Shown piece by piece: positions 46,788 to 55,827 of a DNA stretch of 64,000 nucleotides (its first letter is position 1; every line of letters starts with the position of its first letter). The stretch is from an uncultured Sutterella sp. (GTDB taxonomy: Bacteria > Pseudomonadota > Gammaproteobacteria > Burkholderiales > Burkholderiaceae_F): positions 34,998-98,997 of the forward strand of contig CATVXH010000006.1 of assembly GCA_958347955.1 (NCBI GenBank), in the 5' to 3' direction. A program made the position numbers and the translations under genes. The notes below the pieces were generated by a model. That model made no database searches, was not told where the DNA came from, and was given only the letters and a program-made list of their open reading frames with translations.

Positions 46788-46862
46788 TGGTATCTCCAAC
46801 GAGATTTGAACTCGTATTCTGACCTTGAGAGGGTCATGTCCTAACCGTTAGACGATGGAGAT
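46788..46862 (-). tRNA. tRNA-Glu(CTC), divergent acceptor stem
   Basis: The minus strand folds as a cloverleaf: acceptor ATCTCCA/TGGAGAT, anticodon stem TGACC/GGTCA with loop CTCTCAA (anticodon CTC), T-arm ACGAG-TTCAAAT-CTCGT and encoded CCA. The first pair is A-U and the discriminator is A. Most bacterial tRNA-Glu have G1-C72 and G73, so it looks atypical. It could be a normal isoacceptor of this lineage or an accessory tRNA. Confidence 0.9.
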
Positions 46863-46946
46863 ATAGGGGCAGGACTCCCAAAATCATTTAGAACGTCATT
46901 GTACGACTATTTTTCAAAAAATAGCGAACTTCGGTCAATTTTTTTT

Positions 46947-49112
46947 CTAGCTAAAGCCAATGGGGCGTTTTTTTGAGTGAGCATTTTTCGTTTGACACTC
47001 TTTCTGCAACCTCAAAAACAATTCACTGGGAGAGGTCACCGGATTGAATCGGGCTTGGCTGGCGACAGTGGCAAAGTCGCCCGGAGCGAGTGACTTAAGT
47101 TTGCCGACTTCAGTCAAGATGCCACTGTCCACATCTGTCTCAGGACAAAGCTTTTGCGCGTAGCGTTTGAAGAGCTCGCAAGCTTTGTCGCTATCGAGGT
47201 AGTCAAATTTAACCTTTAAATCAAATCTTCTCAGGCAGGCCTCGTCCATTGATTCAAGCTGATTGGTCGTGGCAACAAAGATGCCTTCAAAATTTTCAAT
47301 CTGCGTAAGCATTTCGTTGACCTGTGTAACTTCCCAGCTATGAAAGGCGCCGGAGCGCTTTTGCAGAAAACTGTCCGCTTCATCAAGCACAAGAATCGCC
47401 TTTTCACTTCTGGCTTCTTGAAAAGCGGCGGCAATATTTTTCTCAGTCATGCCCACAAAGCAGTCCAAAAGATCGCTGCAACGTTTAACAAGCACTTTTT
47501 TATTCAATTGATGACCTAGAAACATCGCCCATGCGGTTTTACCCGTTCCGGGGACGCCATAAAGACAAAGGCGGGCGCCGTGGGATTGGGCAATGCCTTG
47601 CGCGATTTCTTTCAGATCAGTGTCAGCGGTGCTTAACTGAGGATCATACAAATCATCGAGATTGAGTTTTTCGGTGACTGTGACAGCGCGCAATCCCATG
47701 GATGAAAGACTGGCATTCAGGTGAGTGAAAAAGTATTTTTGCAGCTCAGTTTTTGTCGCATTGATGGTGGAAATAACTTTGGCTGTTCTGTCAATGAGAG
47801 CCGGCGCGATATCACTTCGTTGGGCAATGCTGCGGATGCCCTCGGGCAGCAGGAGGTTGCCGGCTTTCTGTTGCAGAATTTTGATGCGCTGATTTTCGGG
47901 CGGAACCGGCACTTCGAGACAAAAATCGAATCGTCTGATGTATGCCGGGTCCATCTCATCGATTGAGTTTGTGATCCAGAGAACCGGCGTTTGATTGCTT
48001 TCCAACATTTTGTTGGTCATGCCTTTATTTTGAATGTTTTTTCCTCGTCTGCTGATGGCATTTGAGAGAAAAGGCATCAAATCAAAATTTTTGAATAAGT
48101 CCTGAGCTTCATCGAAAACCAGAACGGCAGACGAATTGCCTTTCAGTTGCGCAAGGTTAAACATTAGACTCGACATTCTGTCCAAGATTATGTCGCCGTC
48201 GGCATCGGCCACAGGCACTTCAAAAACTTCCGCTCCGATCGTTTTTCCGATCACACGACTTAATTCAGTTTTTCCCGTGCCCGGAGGACCATAGAGCAAA
48301 ATGTTGACGCCGCGCTGATTGGTTTGACGAGACTTTTCCAAATACTTGATCAAAAGTGGCAATTTGGGTTTAAGGTATGAAAAATCCTCGATGGCCAGCG
48401 TTGGTTTCGGCGCTTTGATTAAGGACTTTTGAAGTAATTCTTCAATGTCGGTGTCAACATTGAGTAATTTTTCTCCAAGATCATCTCGCATGCGGATGTA
48501 CTGTTCAAACGATCCCGGATCATCATCAATACTAATGATTTGGTTTTGAACCAATCGTGAGTTAATTGAGAGAGCTTTCCGAATCGTCTCAAGATCAGAA
48601 TCGCAAATGGTGGTTAAAAAATCGGCAAGAATATCTCGATACGAACGTGGACCGGTATTTTTAATGCGAACAATGTTAAGCAAAGTCAGACAGTTGAATT
48701 CTTTTAAATTGGTAATTGTCAAAAAAATCAGGATATCTTTTTCAGTTTCTGAGAGCCCGAAGGTGTCGGATAAAAGTTCAACGTTCTTTTTCAAGCTATC
48801 GGGCACTTCCGGCGCGCGGTCATTGAATTGAGCGTATTTTTCCTCAAGGAGTTTATGGATTTGACTTTGCTTGAAGATAATATCATCGGTCTTTTTAATT
48901 TCATCGGGTGTGAGTTCAAGCAGTTGCGGCAACTCCAAAATACAATCCCAGTTGAAGTCGAAAAAATTAATATCGACGCCACGGTTGTAGCTATTGGTCA
49001 CACTTTCCCAAATATGCCGATGAAGCAAAATCGATAAAAGAATAAATTGGTAGAAGCGGATTAATTGTCTGTCGCTTGTATCGACTGTGTTTTTTGAATT
49101 GCACTTGAACAT
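46947..49112 (-). CDS. Protein with two AAA+ ATPase domains
   Basis: A 721-residue ATPase. An N-terminal helical region of about 240 residues precedes two AAA+ modules. The first has Walker A GPPGTGKT at 275-282, Walker B VLVFDEAQD near 330-338 and an arginine-rich YIRRFDF. The second has Walker A GVPGTGKT at 519-526, Walker B ILVLDEADS near 573-581 and ATTNQLESMDEACLRRFDLK. Both modules appear catalytically complete. The layout resembles ClpA/Cdc48-like double-ring remodelers, but no known substrate domain is visible. It is divergent from a repeat protein and an ADP-ribosylglycohydrolase. The function is unknown; a role in remodeling an RNA- or ADP-ribose-related complex is only inferred from neighbours. 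Confidence 0.85.
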   Translation of the reverse strand: MFKCNSKNTVDTSDRQLIRFYQFILLSILLHRHIWESVTNSYNRGVDINFFDFNWDCILELPQLLELTPDEIKKTDDIIFKQSQIHKLLEEKYAQFNDRAPEVPDSLKKNVELLSDTFGLSETEKDILIFLTITNLKEFNCLTLLNIVRIKNTGPRSYRDILADFLTTICDSDLETIRKALSINSRLVQNQIISIDDDPGSFEQYIRMRDDLGEKLLNVDTDIEELLQKSLIKAPKPTLAIEDFSYLKPKLPLLIKYLEKSRQTNQRGVNILLYGPPGTGKTELSRVIGKTIGAEVFEVPVADADGDIILDRMSSLMFNLAQLKGNSSAVLVFDEAQDLFKNFDLMPFLSNAISRRGKNIQNKGMTNKMLESNQTPVLWITNSIDEMDPAYIRRFDFCLEVPVPPENQRIKILQQKAGNLLLPEGIRSIAQRSDIAPALIDRTAKVISTINATKTELQKYFFTHLNASLSSMGLRAVTVTEKLNLDDLYDPQLSTADTDLKEIAQGIAQSHGARLCLYGVPGTGKTAWAMFLGHQLNKKVLVKRCSDLLDCFVGMTEKNIAAAFQEARSEKAILVLDEADSFLQKRSGAFHSWEVTQVNEMLTQIENFEGIFVATTNQLESMDEACLRRFDLKVKFDYLDSDKACELFKRYAQKLCPETDVDSGILTEVGKLKSLAPGDFATVASQARFNPVTSPSELFLRLQKECQTKNAHSKKRPIGFS

Positions 49113-49271
49113 CGTTAACCTCTTGATTTTATGCTCAGTGTAAAAATCAATACTTCATTTAATGATGTTTCAAAAAGCGCAGAGGTTATCTGGTGTGATC
49201 CAGAAAATAGCTTGAAAATGGCTCTTGTCGAGAGAATAATGAATTAAAACAGTCAGAAAAGGAGTTATCGG

Positions 49272-49667
49272 ATGCCTGATTTGAAAAATTTAGTTTTTAA
49301 AAACGATGCGCTTTATAACGGAATTGTTTCTTCAAGCCGAATGCTTGGCCACCTTAAAGACAATCGCCTCTATGAGGGAACATCCACTTCTTCGTCCAAA
49401 GTGCTTTGCACTTTTAAAGACGGCAAAATTTTTGAGGGGACGGTCATTTCGTCTTCGAGACAACTGGGTTTTGTCGACGGTGGCAAAGCATACAAAGGCA
49501 CGGTCAGGTCTTCTTCGCGTGTTGTACTGAGTTTCAAAAACGGATCTGTCTATGAAGGAAATGTTGTTTCTTCGAGTCATCTTTTAGGCGATATTAAAGG
49601 AGCGCAGTATCTCGATGAAGCATATCTCGCGGCAATGATTCACTTTTTTGTTCAGCCGATTTTTTAA
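49272..49667 (+). CDS. Short protein of five about 20-residue repeats
   Basis: I do not recognise a named family. The 131 residues consist of about five repeats of the form K-D/N-G-x-x-Y/F-x-G-x-V-x-S-S-S-R/H-x-L-x-x-F, for example KDGKIFEGTVISSSRQLGFV and KNGSVYEGNVVSSSHLLGDI. This periodic pattern suggests a MORN-like or small beta-solenoid fold. A short C-terminal helix (LAAMIHFFVQPIF) follows. No signal peptide is visible. It lies divergent from the double-AAA ATPase and 75 bases before the ADP-ribosylglycohydrolase gene on the same strand. Confidence 0.75.
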   Translation: MPDLKNLVFKNDALYNGIVSSSRMLGHLKDNRLYEGTSTSSSKVLCTFKDGKIFEGTVISSSRQLGFVDGGKAYKGTVRSSSRVVLSFKNGSVYEGNVVSSSHLLGDIKGAQYLDEAYLAAMIHFFVQPIF

Positions 49668-49742
49668 TATCTAAAAACTTCATAATGTGACATTTAGAGA
49701 GCTATCTTCGGGACTGTCTTTTGGTTTTGAAGGAGCAAAACG

Positions 49743-50531
49743 ATGTTGGGAGCTATCGTTGGGGATATCATCGGTTCGAGGTTTGAACTCTATAGACAAC
49801 AAGCCAAGAATTTTGAATTGTTCACGCCGAATTGCCGTTTTACTGATGACACTGTTCTAACGCTTGCCTTATGCCAGGCTTTTATGGACTGCAAAGGTGA
49901 CTATAAAAACTTGGCCGATTGCGCTCAAAACACCTTTCAGACATTCACTTTGCGTTATCCGAGAGCCGGTTACGGCTCAAAGTTTTTGGCTTGGGCGCTG
50001 TCCGAAAAACCATCAGCTTACGGCAGCACGGGCAACGGTTGCGCCATGCGCGTGAGCCCCTGCGCGATCGTTGCCACTTCAATTCGGGAAGTCAGAGACT
50101 TTTCTCGCGCGGTGACGGCGATCACTCACAATCATCCGGAAAGTTTCAAGGCTGCCGAAGCGGTAGCCGTGGCGGGCTTTATGGCCAGAATAGGAGCGCC
50201 TAAAAAAGATATTGCAAAAGTCATAAAAGCCGACTACTACCCGATCGATTTCACAATTGAGAGTGTCAGGCCGCATTACCGATTCGGGCATTCTTGTCTT
50301 GAAACGGTTCCGTATGCCTTGGAGGCTTTTTTAGAGGCAGATTCTTTTGAAGAGACGATTCGGCTGGCGGTAAGTTTGGGAGGGGACACCGACACTTTGG
50401 CGGCAATGGCGGGCAGTGTGGCAGGTTTTTACTATGGAATTCCTCAACCGATCGCAGAAAGTGCCCGCACCTATCTCGACGAGAATTTGATGACAGTTTT
50501 GGATTCTTTTGAAAAGTGTTTCGAAATCTAA
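49743..50531 (+). CDS. ADP-ribosylglycohydrolase (DraG-like)
   Basis: Hydrolase of the DraG/ARH family that removes ADP-ribose from proteins or other acceptors, 262 residues. The start MLGAIVGDIIGSRFE is typical. Metal-binding aspartates are in FTDDTVLTLA near residue 35 and in GGDTDTLAAMAGSVAG near the C-terminus. Both motifs are intact. AAGGAG precedes the ATG. Its target is unknown; it is near RtcB and a double-AAA protein, so an RNA- or NAD-linked stress role is possible. Confidence 0.9.
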   Translation: MLGAIVGDIIGSRFELYRQQAKNFELFTPNCRFTDDTVLTLALCQAFMDCKGDYKNLADCAQNTFQTFTLRYPRAGYGSKFLAWALSEKPSAYGSTGNGCAMRVSPCAIVATSIREVRDFSRAVTAITHNHPESFKAAEAVAVAGFMARIGAPKKDIAKVIKADYYPIDFTIESVRPHYRFGHSCLETVPYALEAFLEADSFEETIRLAVSLGGDTDTLAAMAGSVAGFYYGIPQPIAESARTYLDENLMTVLDSFEKCFEI

Positions 50532-50534
50532 GAT

Positions 50535-50558
50535 TTCGTCCGCCCGAAGGCGGACGAA
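50535..50558. terminator. Terminator between the glycohydrolase and nitroreductase genes
   Basis: Perfect 10-bp arms TTCGTCCGCC and GGCGGACGAA around a tetraloop, which reads TTCG on the minus strand. Confidence 0.8.
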
Positions 50559-50567
50559 TCGGTGGAC

Positions 50568-51383
50568 CTAAATCAAGGTGACAGGCACCGGACCGCGAGA
50601 GGGGACACGGTAAGCGTGTAAAGTTTTCTTCCCAAAGCACAGGGCGCACCATGCGGTTTCGCCGTCTTTAATGTCAAGGAACTCGCGCACTTTTTCCCAT
50701 TCGGCGGCCTTTGTCGCATAGCCGGCAAAACAGCAACCGATATCAAACGCCTCACAGGCTAGGTTAAAGTATGTGAGCGCGATGCCGGTGTCTACTGGAC
50801 CCCATACATGATTGCTGGGACCGATGCAATAAGCCACGTGCGGGGCTCCTCTCAGAATAACGTCTTTGCCTTTATTGAATCGCTCCAAAATCGAGTCAAT
50901 GGCGTAACGCTTTCCATAGACGGGGTGGTGGCGCGCCACCTTGTCAAACCACTCGGCAATCAGAAGAGTCAATTGCTTTGTTTTTTCCGGCGACTCAAAG
51001 ACAATCCAGCGCAATTTGCGATTGTTGCCGCCGGAGGGCGCGTAGTTGGCCGCATCGAGAATTTTGACAATTGTGTCTCGATCAACCGGCTCAGATTGGA
51101 AATTTCGATAAGAGCGGCGCGAGATTAAAAAACTCAGATAATCTTCTGTTTTTTGGGCATCGTAAACATGCGCCTTGGGTAGCGTCAATCCCTCAGAGAG
51201 CACTTGAGAGGCGCAGCCTTGCGGACAATAAGCCACGCATTGACCGCAATTGTTGCAACGAGCGGAAAGCTCTTCACTCATAAAGGGCGTGCCGTCCTTC
51301 ATTTCAATCAAGCCCTTCGGGCAAACTTGGGTGCAGATTCCGCATCGAATACAGACGTTAGGATTTGTTGTGAATTTAGCCAT
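50568..51383 (-). CDS. Ferredoxin-nitroreductase fusion protein
   Basis: A 271-residue protein with two [4Fe-4S] motifs at the N-terminus (CIRCGICTQVCP and CNNCGQCVAYCP) and an FMN-dependent nitroreductase domain after residue 85 (ISRRSYRNFQSEPVDRDTI, YAPSGGNNRKLRW). Such fusions probably pass electrons from an internal ferredoxin to the flavin; the substrate is unknown. GGAGG precedes the ATG. It lies 15 bases after the second DcuC gene on the same strand and is probably co-transcribed. Confidence 0.9.
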   Translation of the reverse strand: MAKFTTNPNVCIRCGICTQVCPKGLIEMKDGTPFMSEELSARCNNCGQCVAYCPQGCASQVLSEGLTLPKAHVYDAQKTEDYLSFLISRRSYRNFQSEPVDRDTIVKILDAANYAPSGGNNRKLRWIVFESPEKTKQLTLLIAEWFDKVARHHPVYGKRYAIDSILERFNKGKDVILRGAPHVAYCIGPSNHVWGPVDTGIALTYFNLACEAFDIGCCFAGYATKAAEWEKVREFLDIKDGETAWCALCFGKKTLHAYRVPSRGPVPVTLI

Positions 51384-51398
51384 ATCTGCCTCCGTCTT

Positions 51399-52766
51399 TT
51401 AGAAAAGAGTAAATACGCCGATCATGATGGTGATCATGCCCGCGCACATCGGAATCCATGTTCTGCGAACAATCGCAAGGGGACTGACACCGGCGGCGCC
51501 CGCCACGGCGATGATGACGCCGGCAACGGGGCTCATGGCGCGGAACATGCCGGAGGCAAAGTGCATCGGCGTGATGAATTCGGCCGTTGAGCCGCCAAGA
51601 GCGGTGGAGATGTCATTGGCCAGAGCCGCGAAAGCCGCAAAAGCGCCGACGCCCGATCCCGTCAGGAAAGTGACTGCGCCAACCACACCGGTCATGACGG
51701 TGGTCATGCCCGTAAAGCCGAAGCCTGCGCCCTGGGTGGACATAATCAAACTGTCAATGAGTCCTGTGACTTTTAAGCCATGGGCGAAGAATTCGGCGCA
51801 GAAAATCAACACCACGATGCTTGAGAACATTTTGCCCATCACTTTGAAAGCGTGATTGGCGTCCACGAGGGCTTCCTTGGGATTGCGCCTGCGGATAAGT
51901 TCAGTCAACATCGCAAGGAACCAGACAAGGAGCAGTGCGGAATTTGTATTGAGCTTAATGCTCGAAACACCGAACTTGCTGAAAATAACCAACAAGATAA
52001 TCGGAAGAATCGGGAAAATGGCGTACCAAAGAGGCGCGTCCCGGTTTTCATCCTTTTTGATTTCAGAGGCTTCTGAATATTGATCATCGTTTTTCTTGTC
52101 ATAGTACTTCTGAACGAAGTAATGACAAATGGCGACAACGATGAGCGTCGGCACCCAAATCTTCATTTGATAAGAGACAAAATAGACAATCGGTTCGATG
52201 CCGGCCACTTTGGCGGCCAATAAACCGTTGCCTGAGGCTGGTCCCACAGTCATGCCGCCCGTGGTGCCGATCACAGCGGCCGCAGCTGCGGCCGAAACAC
52301 CGACACTGCGCAAAATCGGATAAAGGGCCACGAGCAAAAGCATGGCAAGGCCCGCCGCGCTCGGAATTACCGCGATCAACATTGAGCCGATGATGTAGCC
52401 GATGGCCAATACCACGTAGGGCTGCGAGAAATGATGAAGGGGTTTCAGGGCGATGGTCACCAAAGACTTGGCGGCGCCGATTTTGTCCATATAACCGGCA
52501 AAACCGCCGGCGACCATGATGAGAAAGCCCGTTCCTGCGGCCTGTTTGGTGGCGAATTTGCACAACGTGTCAAAGATGTCAAACAAGAAAAACCCGCTGG
52601 GTTTGACGCCTTTGGCGGCTATATTGTCAACGCCGCTTGCAAGCGCGAGCAAAATCAAAACCATCCCTGCCATAAAAAGCACCATCGCGGTTTGATACCG
52701 CTTGAAAATGAGCCAGCCGGTCAGAATAACGATCGCAACCGCTATCCATGGAAGTAGAGCTTGCAT
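51399..52766 (-). CDS. DcuC-family C4-dicarboxylate carrier (second copy)
   Basis: Second DcuC-like inner-membrane carrier, 455 residues, with about twelve helices. Conserved stretches include VIPSAAGLAMLLLVALYPILR, GTTGGMTVGPASGNGLLAAK and LTGSGVGAFAAFAALANDIS. It is longer than the copy at 43797 and the charged central loop (KKNDDQYSEASEIKKDEN) is larger. AGGAG precedes the ATG. It heads an operon with the nitroreductase, divergent from a LysR-type regulator that probably controls it. Confidence 0.88.
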   Translation of the reverse strand: MQALLPWIAVAIVILTGWLIFKRYQTAMVLFMAGMVLILLALASGVDNIAAKGVKPSGFFLFDIFDTLCKFATKQAAGTGFLIMVAGGFAGYMDKIGAAKSLVTIALKPLHHFSQPYVVLAIGYIIGSMLIAVIPSAAGLAMLLLVALYPILRSVGVSAAAAAAVIGTTGGMTVGPASGNGLLAAKVAGIEPIVYFVSYQMKIWVPTLIVVAICHYFVQKYYDKKNDDQYSEASEIKKDENRDAPLWYAIFPILPIILLVIFSKFGVSSIKLNTNSALLLVWFLAMLTELIRRRNPKEALVDANHAFKVMGKMFSSIVVLIFCAEFFAHGLKVTGLIDSLIMSTQGAGFGFTGMTTVMTGVVGAVTFLTGSGVGAFAAFAALANDISTALGGSTAEFITPMHFASGMFRAMSPVAGVIIAVAGAAGVSPLAIVRRTWIPMCAGMITIMIGVFTLF

Positions 52767-52925
52767 GGTTCACTCCTTTGAGAACTTGTTTCAATAATGA
52801 ATTCAAGAAATCACAAGAAAATTAGAGAAAGTGACTTTAGATTGAAAAATTTCGATCTATTGAGTTAATCTTAGATGGAAGATGTTTCAAATAATGCAAC
52901 AAGTATTGAATTTTTGGAATGAAAA

Positions 52926-53843
52926 ATGTCGATGTTTATTGATGAGCGAAAACTTCGGGTCTTTATTCGTGTGGCCACAAGCAAGTCATTAAGGGAGGCC
53001 GCAAAAAGTTTGAATCTTTCGGTTTCCACGGTTAGCCGTATTATCGCTTCATTGGAGCAGGAGGCGGGTATCGCTTTATTTGACCACGGCAACTACCGAC
53101 TCACCTTAACCGATGACGGTTTGGCCTTTTTCCAACAAGCCCAGGAGATTCTTGCTGGCATGGCGCAACTGTCGCGCTTTAAAGAGCATCGGCAGCTATA
53201 TGCCAAAAAGCCGCTTCATATCGCCACCTTTCCGCGGCAGGCCGAAACGCTTTTAGTGCCGGCTTTTGAAGTGCTGACTGAAAGGCTGCCCCAATTTCAG
53301 CTGATTTTGGACGTGCATATCAGCCGTGATTTCTGGCAGTCCAAATTCCTGCATCCTTTTGATATCGGTTTCGGAAACTATAAACCCAACAATATTGACA
53401 ATATGCGGGTGCGCCCTTTGGGAACCACGCCTCTTGTGGTTTGCGTTCCGGAGGGCAATCCCTTGCAGCGAAAAAGTGTCTTGGCCCCCAATGATTTGCT
53501 CAACGAGCGGTTCATATTGTTGACAGGCGACACGGCGGTGGGTTCCACTGTGAGCCGCCTCTTTCCCTTTGTGCGAGCCTCACAAATAGCGGCCATCAGC
53601 TCCAACACATCGACCGCACTCGCCATGGTTTCCCGCGGTATGGGGATTCATGTCACGGACGCTCTCGGGGCGCGTTCGGCTTGTCTGAAAAACGCCTCGG
53701 TGATTCCTTTTGAGCCAGAAACGCAGGTCATTATTTCGGCTTTTTGGCCCAATAAGGCACTGATTGCCGAAGAAGTGATTTCGGTTTGCTGCGATACGGT
53801 CAAAGAAGTTTTGCAACAGGCTGGCGGCAAACTAATGAATTAG
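52926..53843 (+). CDS. LysR-type transcriptional regulator
   Basis: DNA-binding regulator of 305 residues. The N-terminal winged helix-turn-helix reads KLRVFIRVATSKSLREAAKSL then SVSTVSRIIASLEQEAGIALF. The effector-binding domain follows from about residue 95. It is divergent from the DcuC-nitroreductase operon across 159 bases, the usual arrangement for a LysR regulator and its target, so it probably senses a dicarboxylate or redox signal. The target is inferred from position only. Confidence 0.88.
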   Translation: MSMFIDERKLRVFIRVATSKSLREAAKSLNLSVSTVSRIIASLEQEAGIALFDHGNYRLTLTDDGLAFFQQAQEILAGMAQLSRFKEHRQLYAKKPLHIATFPRQAETLLVPAFEVLTERLPQFQLILDVHISRDFWQSKFLHPFDIGFGNYKPNNIDNMRVRPLGTTPLVVCVPEGNPLQRKSVLAPNDLLNERFILLTGDTAVGSTVSRLFPFVRASQIAAISSNTSTALAMVSRGMGIHVTDALGARSACLKNASVIPFEPETQVIISAFWPNKALIAEEVISVCCDTVKEVLQQAGGKLMN

Positions 53844-53866
53844 CCAACAAGGTCAGAGACTTTCTT

Positions 53867-53890
53867 AAGAACGAGAATCTCTTCGTTCTT
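53867..53890. terminator. Hairpin after the LysR gene
   Basis: Perfect arms AAGAACGA and TCGTTCTT with an eight-base loop lie between the convergent LysR gene and the broken kinase gene. Confidence 0.6.
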
Positions 53891-54346
53891 TAGTCAAATT
53901 CAACCATGAGGCTTGACATGCCCAGCATATAGTTTTCTTTCATGCGGTCGATGACTTCCATCGGAATTTGTTTGTGAGCGCGCTTTAACATCCGCTCTTT
54001 TAATTGATACTCATTAGGCAACTCCAGCACAATGGCGGCCGTGCGGTAACCCTCGGCTTTAAGGCGCTCAAGAAGTTTTTGTCGTTCAATAGTAGAAACG
54101 TTGGTTTTGTCGATGACAAATGAGCGCCGGGAAGCGATTAAGCGGGTTAATTTTTTCATCAAGAATTCGGTTGGCATCGTCAATGACTTCGGGCCAGAGT
54201 GAGTAGTTACCGCAGGTGAGCGCCATCACTTCGTCATCAAGTGATAAGACGGGCATTTTGTTTAGCCACGTGTGTTTGGCAATAAAGGTGGATTTACCTG
54301 AATAAGGGATGCCTACCATGAAAATGCAAAGGGGAGAGTCAGTCAT
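53890..54346 (-). pseudogene. P-loop kinase-like protein, split by a frameshift in a run of six A
   Basis: The first frame (from 54346) begins MTDSPLCIFMVGIPYSGKST with a clear P-loop and continues to VIDDANRILDEK. The second frame continues as LTRLIASRRSFVIDKTNVST and on to MERMLKRAHKQIP-type sequence, ending at 53890. The frames meet at an A6 run (54151-54156 on the plus strand), where loss of one A restores a continuous protein of about 150 residues. It resembles polynucleotide kinase/zeta-toxin-like AAA proteins. Either the gene is broken, or slippage at the A6 run makes the full protein. Confidence 0.75.
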
Positions 54347-54583
54347 TGTGTTGTGCGTTGTTTAAAGTCCTGTAATCGTTGAGGTGTAACACAAAAATAA
54401 TCAGTGCCGTCCAAATAGAAAATATGCATAGGTTAATTTCTGGGAGTCCTTTTCAATAAATACAGGGCTTGCCAGGGTAGCCTCTAAAAGTAGGCCCTCT
54501 GACTGATTTTTACCCAAAATTAAACTCCACTTGTTGCTGTTTTTTAGGCGGCGACTGCTTCTGTATTCGAAAATCCGGTCGAT

Positions 54584-55753
54584 TTATCCATACGTCCAAT
54601 TTTTATACGTCAGAAGATTCAAACCTACAAATTTCAACAGTCTCGAAAAACTCCAACGATAACGAGCAACGCGCCTCAATATCTCAATCAGTAGGGTTGC
54701 GACGGCTGCTGTCCATATTTGAGTCATCACGGCATTTTCCAAGGTCCCTATAAAGCTTTTAATCTTTAGATTCTGCTTGAGCTTTTTGAAAAACAACTCG
54801 ATTTGCCAGCGCTTACGGTATAGATCGGCTATCTGTGTGGCCGTCAGATCGAAATCATTGCTCAGGAAATCAAACCAGCGATTATTCTCAGAGTCATACC
54901 ATTGCACCAGTCTGAAGCGAGTATTTCCGCAAACTTTTCTCGCTTGTTCTTGTGTGAATTGAAAGCCATAGTCCCCATAGTTATCTTTTTCCTCAATGAT
55001 GTCATCCTTTAAACGTGTGGTTTTGGCATTATCTTTGATGCGCGTGACAAACTTCGTTCCCCGTTGAGTTAACCACATAAACAGTTTGTAGTCGTTATAA
55101 CCTCTGTCCATGACGACGGTGATATCTTTTGATCCTAAAGCTTCAATGGCCGCCTTGGCTTCTTTCACGTCAGCTCTTTTCCCGTGGGTCATATTCATGA
55201 CAACGGGCAGTTGCAGATCTTCATCCAACACAGTATGAAGCTTAAAACCGCCTTTAGCTCGTCGATATCGAGCCCATTGGAAACGTGATAGGCACACAGA
55301 AATGGTTGTGGAGTCCAGTGCGTAGACGGGATGCAAATAGTCTTGGTCCAAATGGCCTTTAAAAAGCTGGGCGTAAGTTTGCAATAAACGAAAATAAAGA
55401 CTCTTAGCTATCTCATAGGAACGATGCTCGTTGGCGTAGGCCAAGGTGGTTCGTCCCAAGGTCTTAGCGGATGCATGTTGAAGTTTGCTGACGACAGAAA
55501 TGAGACCGTCTTCAATCTCTCTTAACGAGTCACAGTCAGCCAAATGGCAAAACAGTAAGGAAACCAGTTGATCCCAAAAAGTAAATTGACGAGCATTACT
55601 TCTAGGGCTTAATCGTTTATCTTCGTCAAAGATCCAGGCTTGGGGGAGATATTTCAACAGCTGCGCAAAGAAGCTGATCGGAGCATTTTGGTTGGCAGTT
55701 TCGCTAAAATAAGTGTCCATGGCGGTTTTTTGATTTTTAGTGTGGAAACTCAA
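54584..55753 (-). mobile_element. IS4-family transposase
   Basis: Intact DDE transposase of 389 residues. The first catalytic aspartate is in YALDSTTIS, the second in VVMDRGYND, and the glutamate lies in the Y-x2-R-x3-E-x6-K signature YRKRWQIELFFKKLK. The N-terminus has the DUF4372-like region. It is on the same strand as the Doc operon and starts 75 bases after the doc stop. Terminal inverted repeats and target duplications could not be matched by eye, so the outer limits of the element are not given. Confidence 0.88.
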
Positions 55754-55827
55754 AATCTACAAAGAAAACCGCCATTTTTCTGTCCGTTATTTCCCTACCG
55801 CAAACGTACAGAATTTGACTTCACTTT

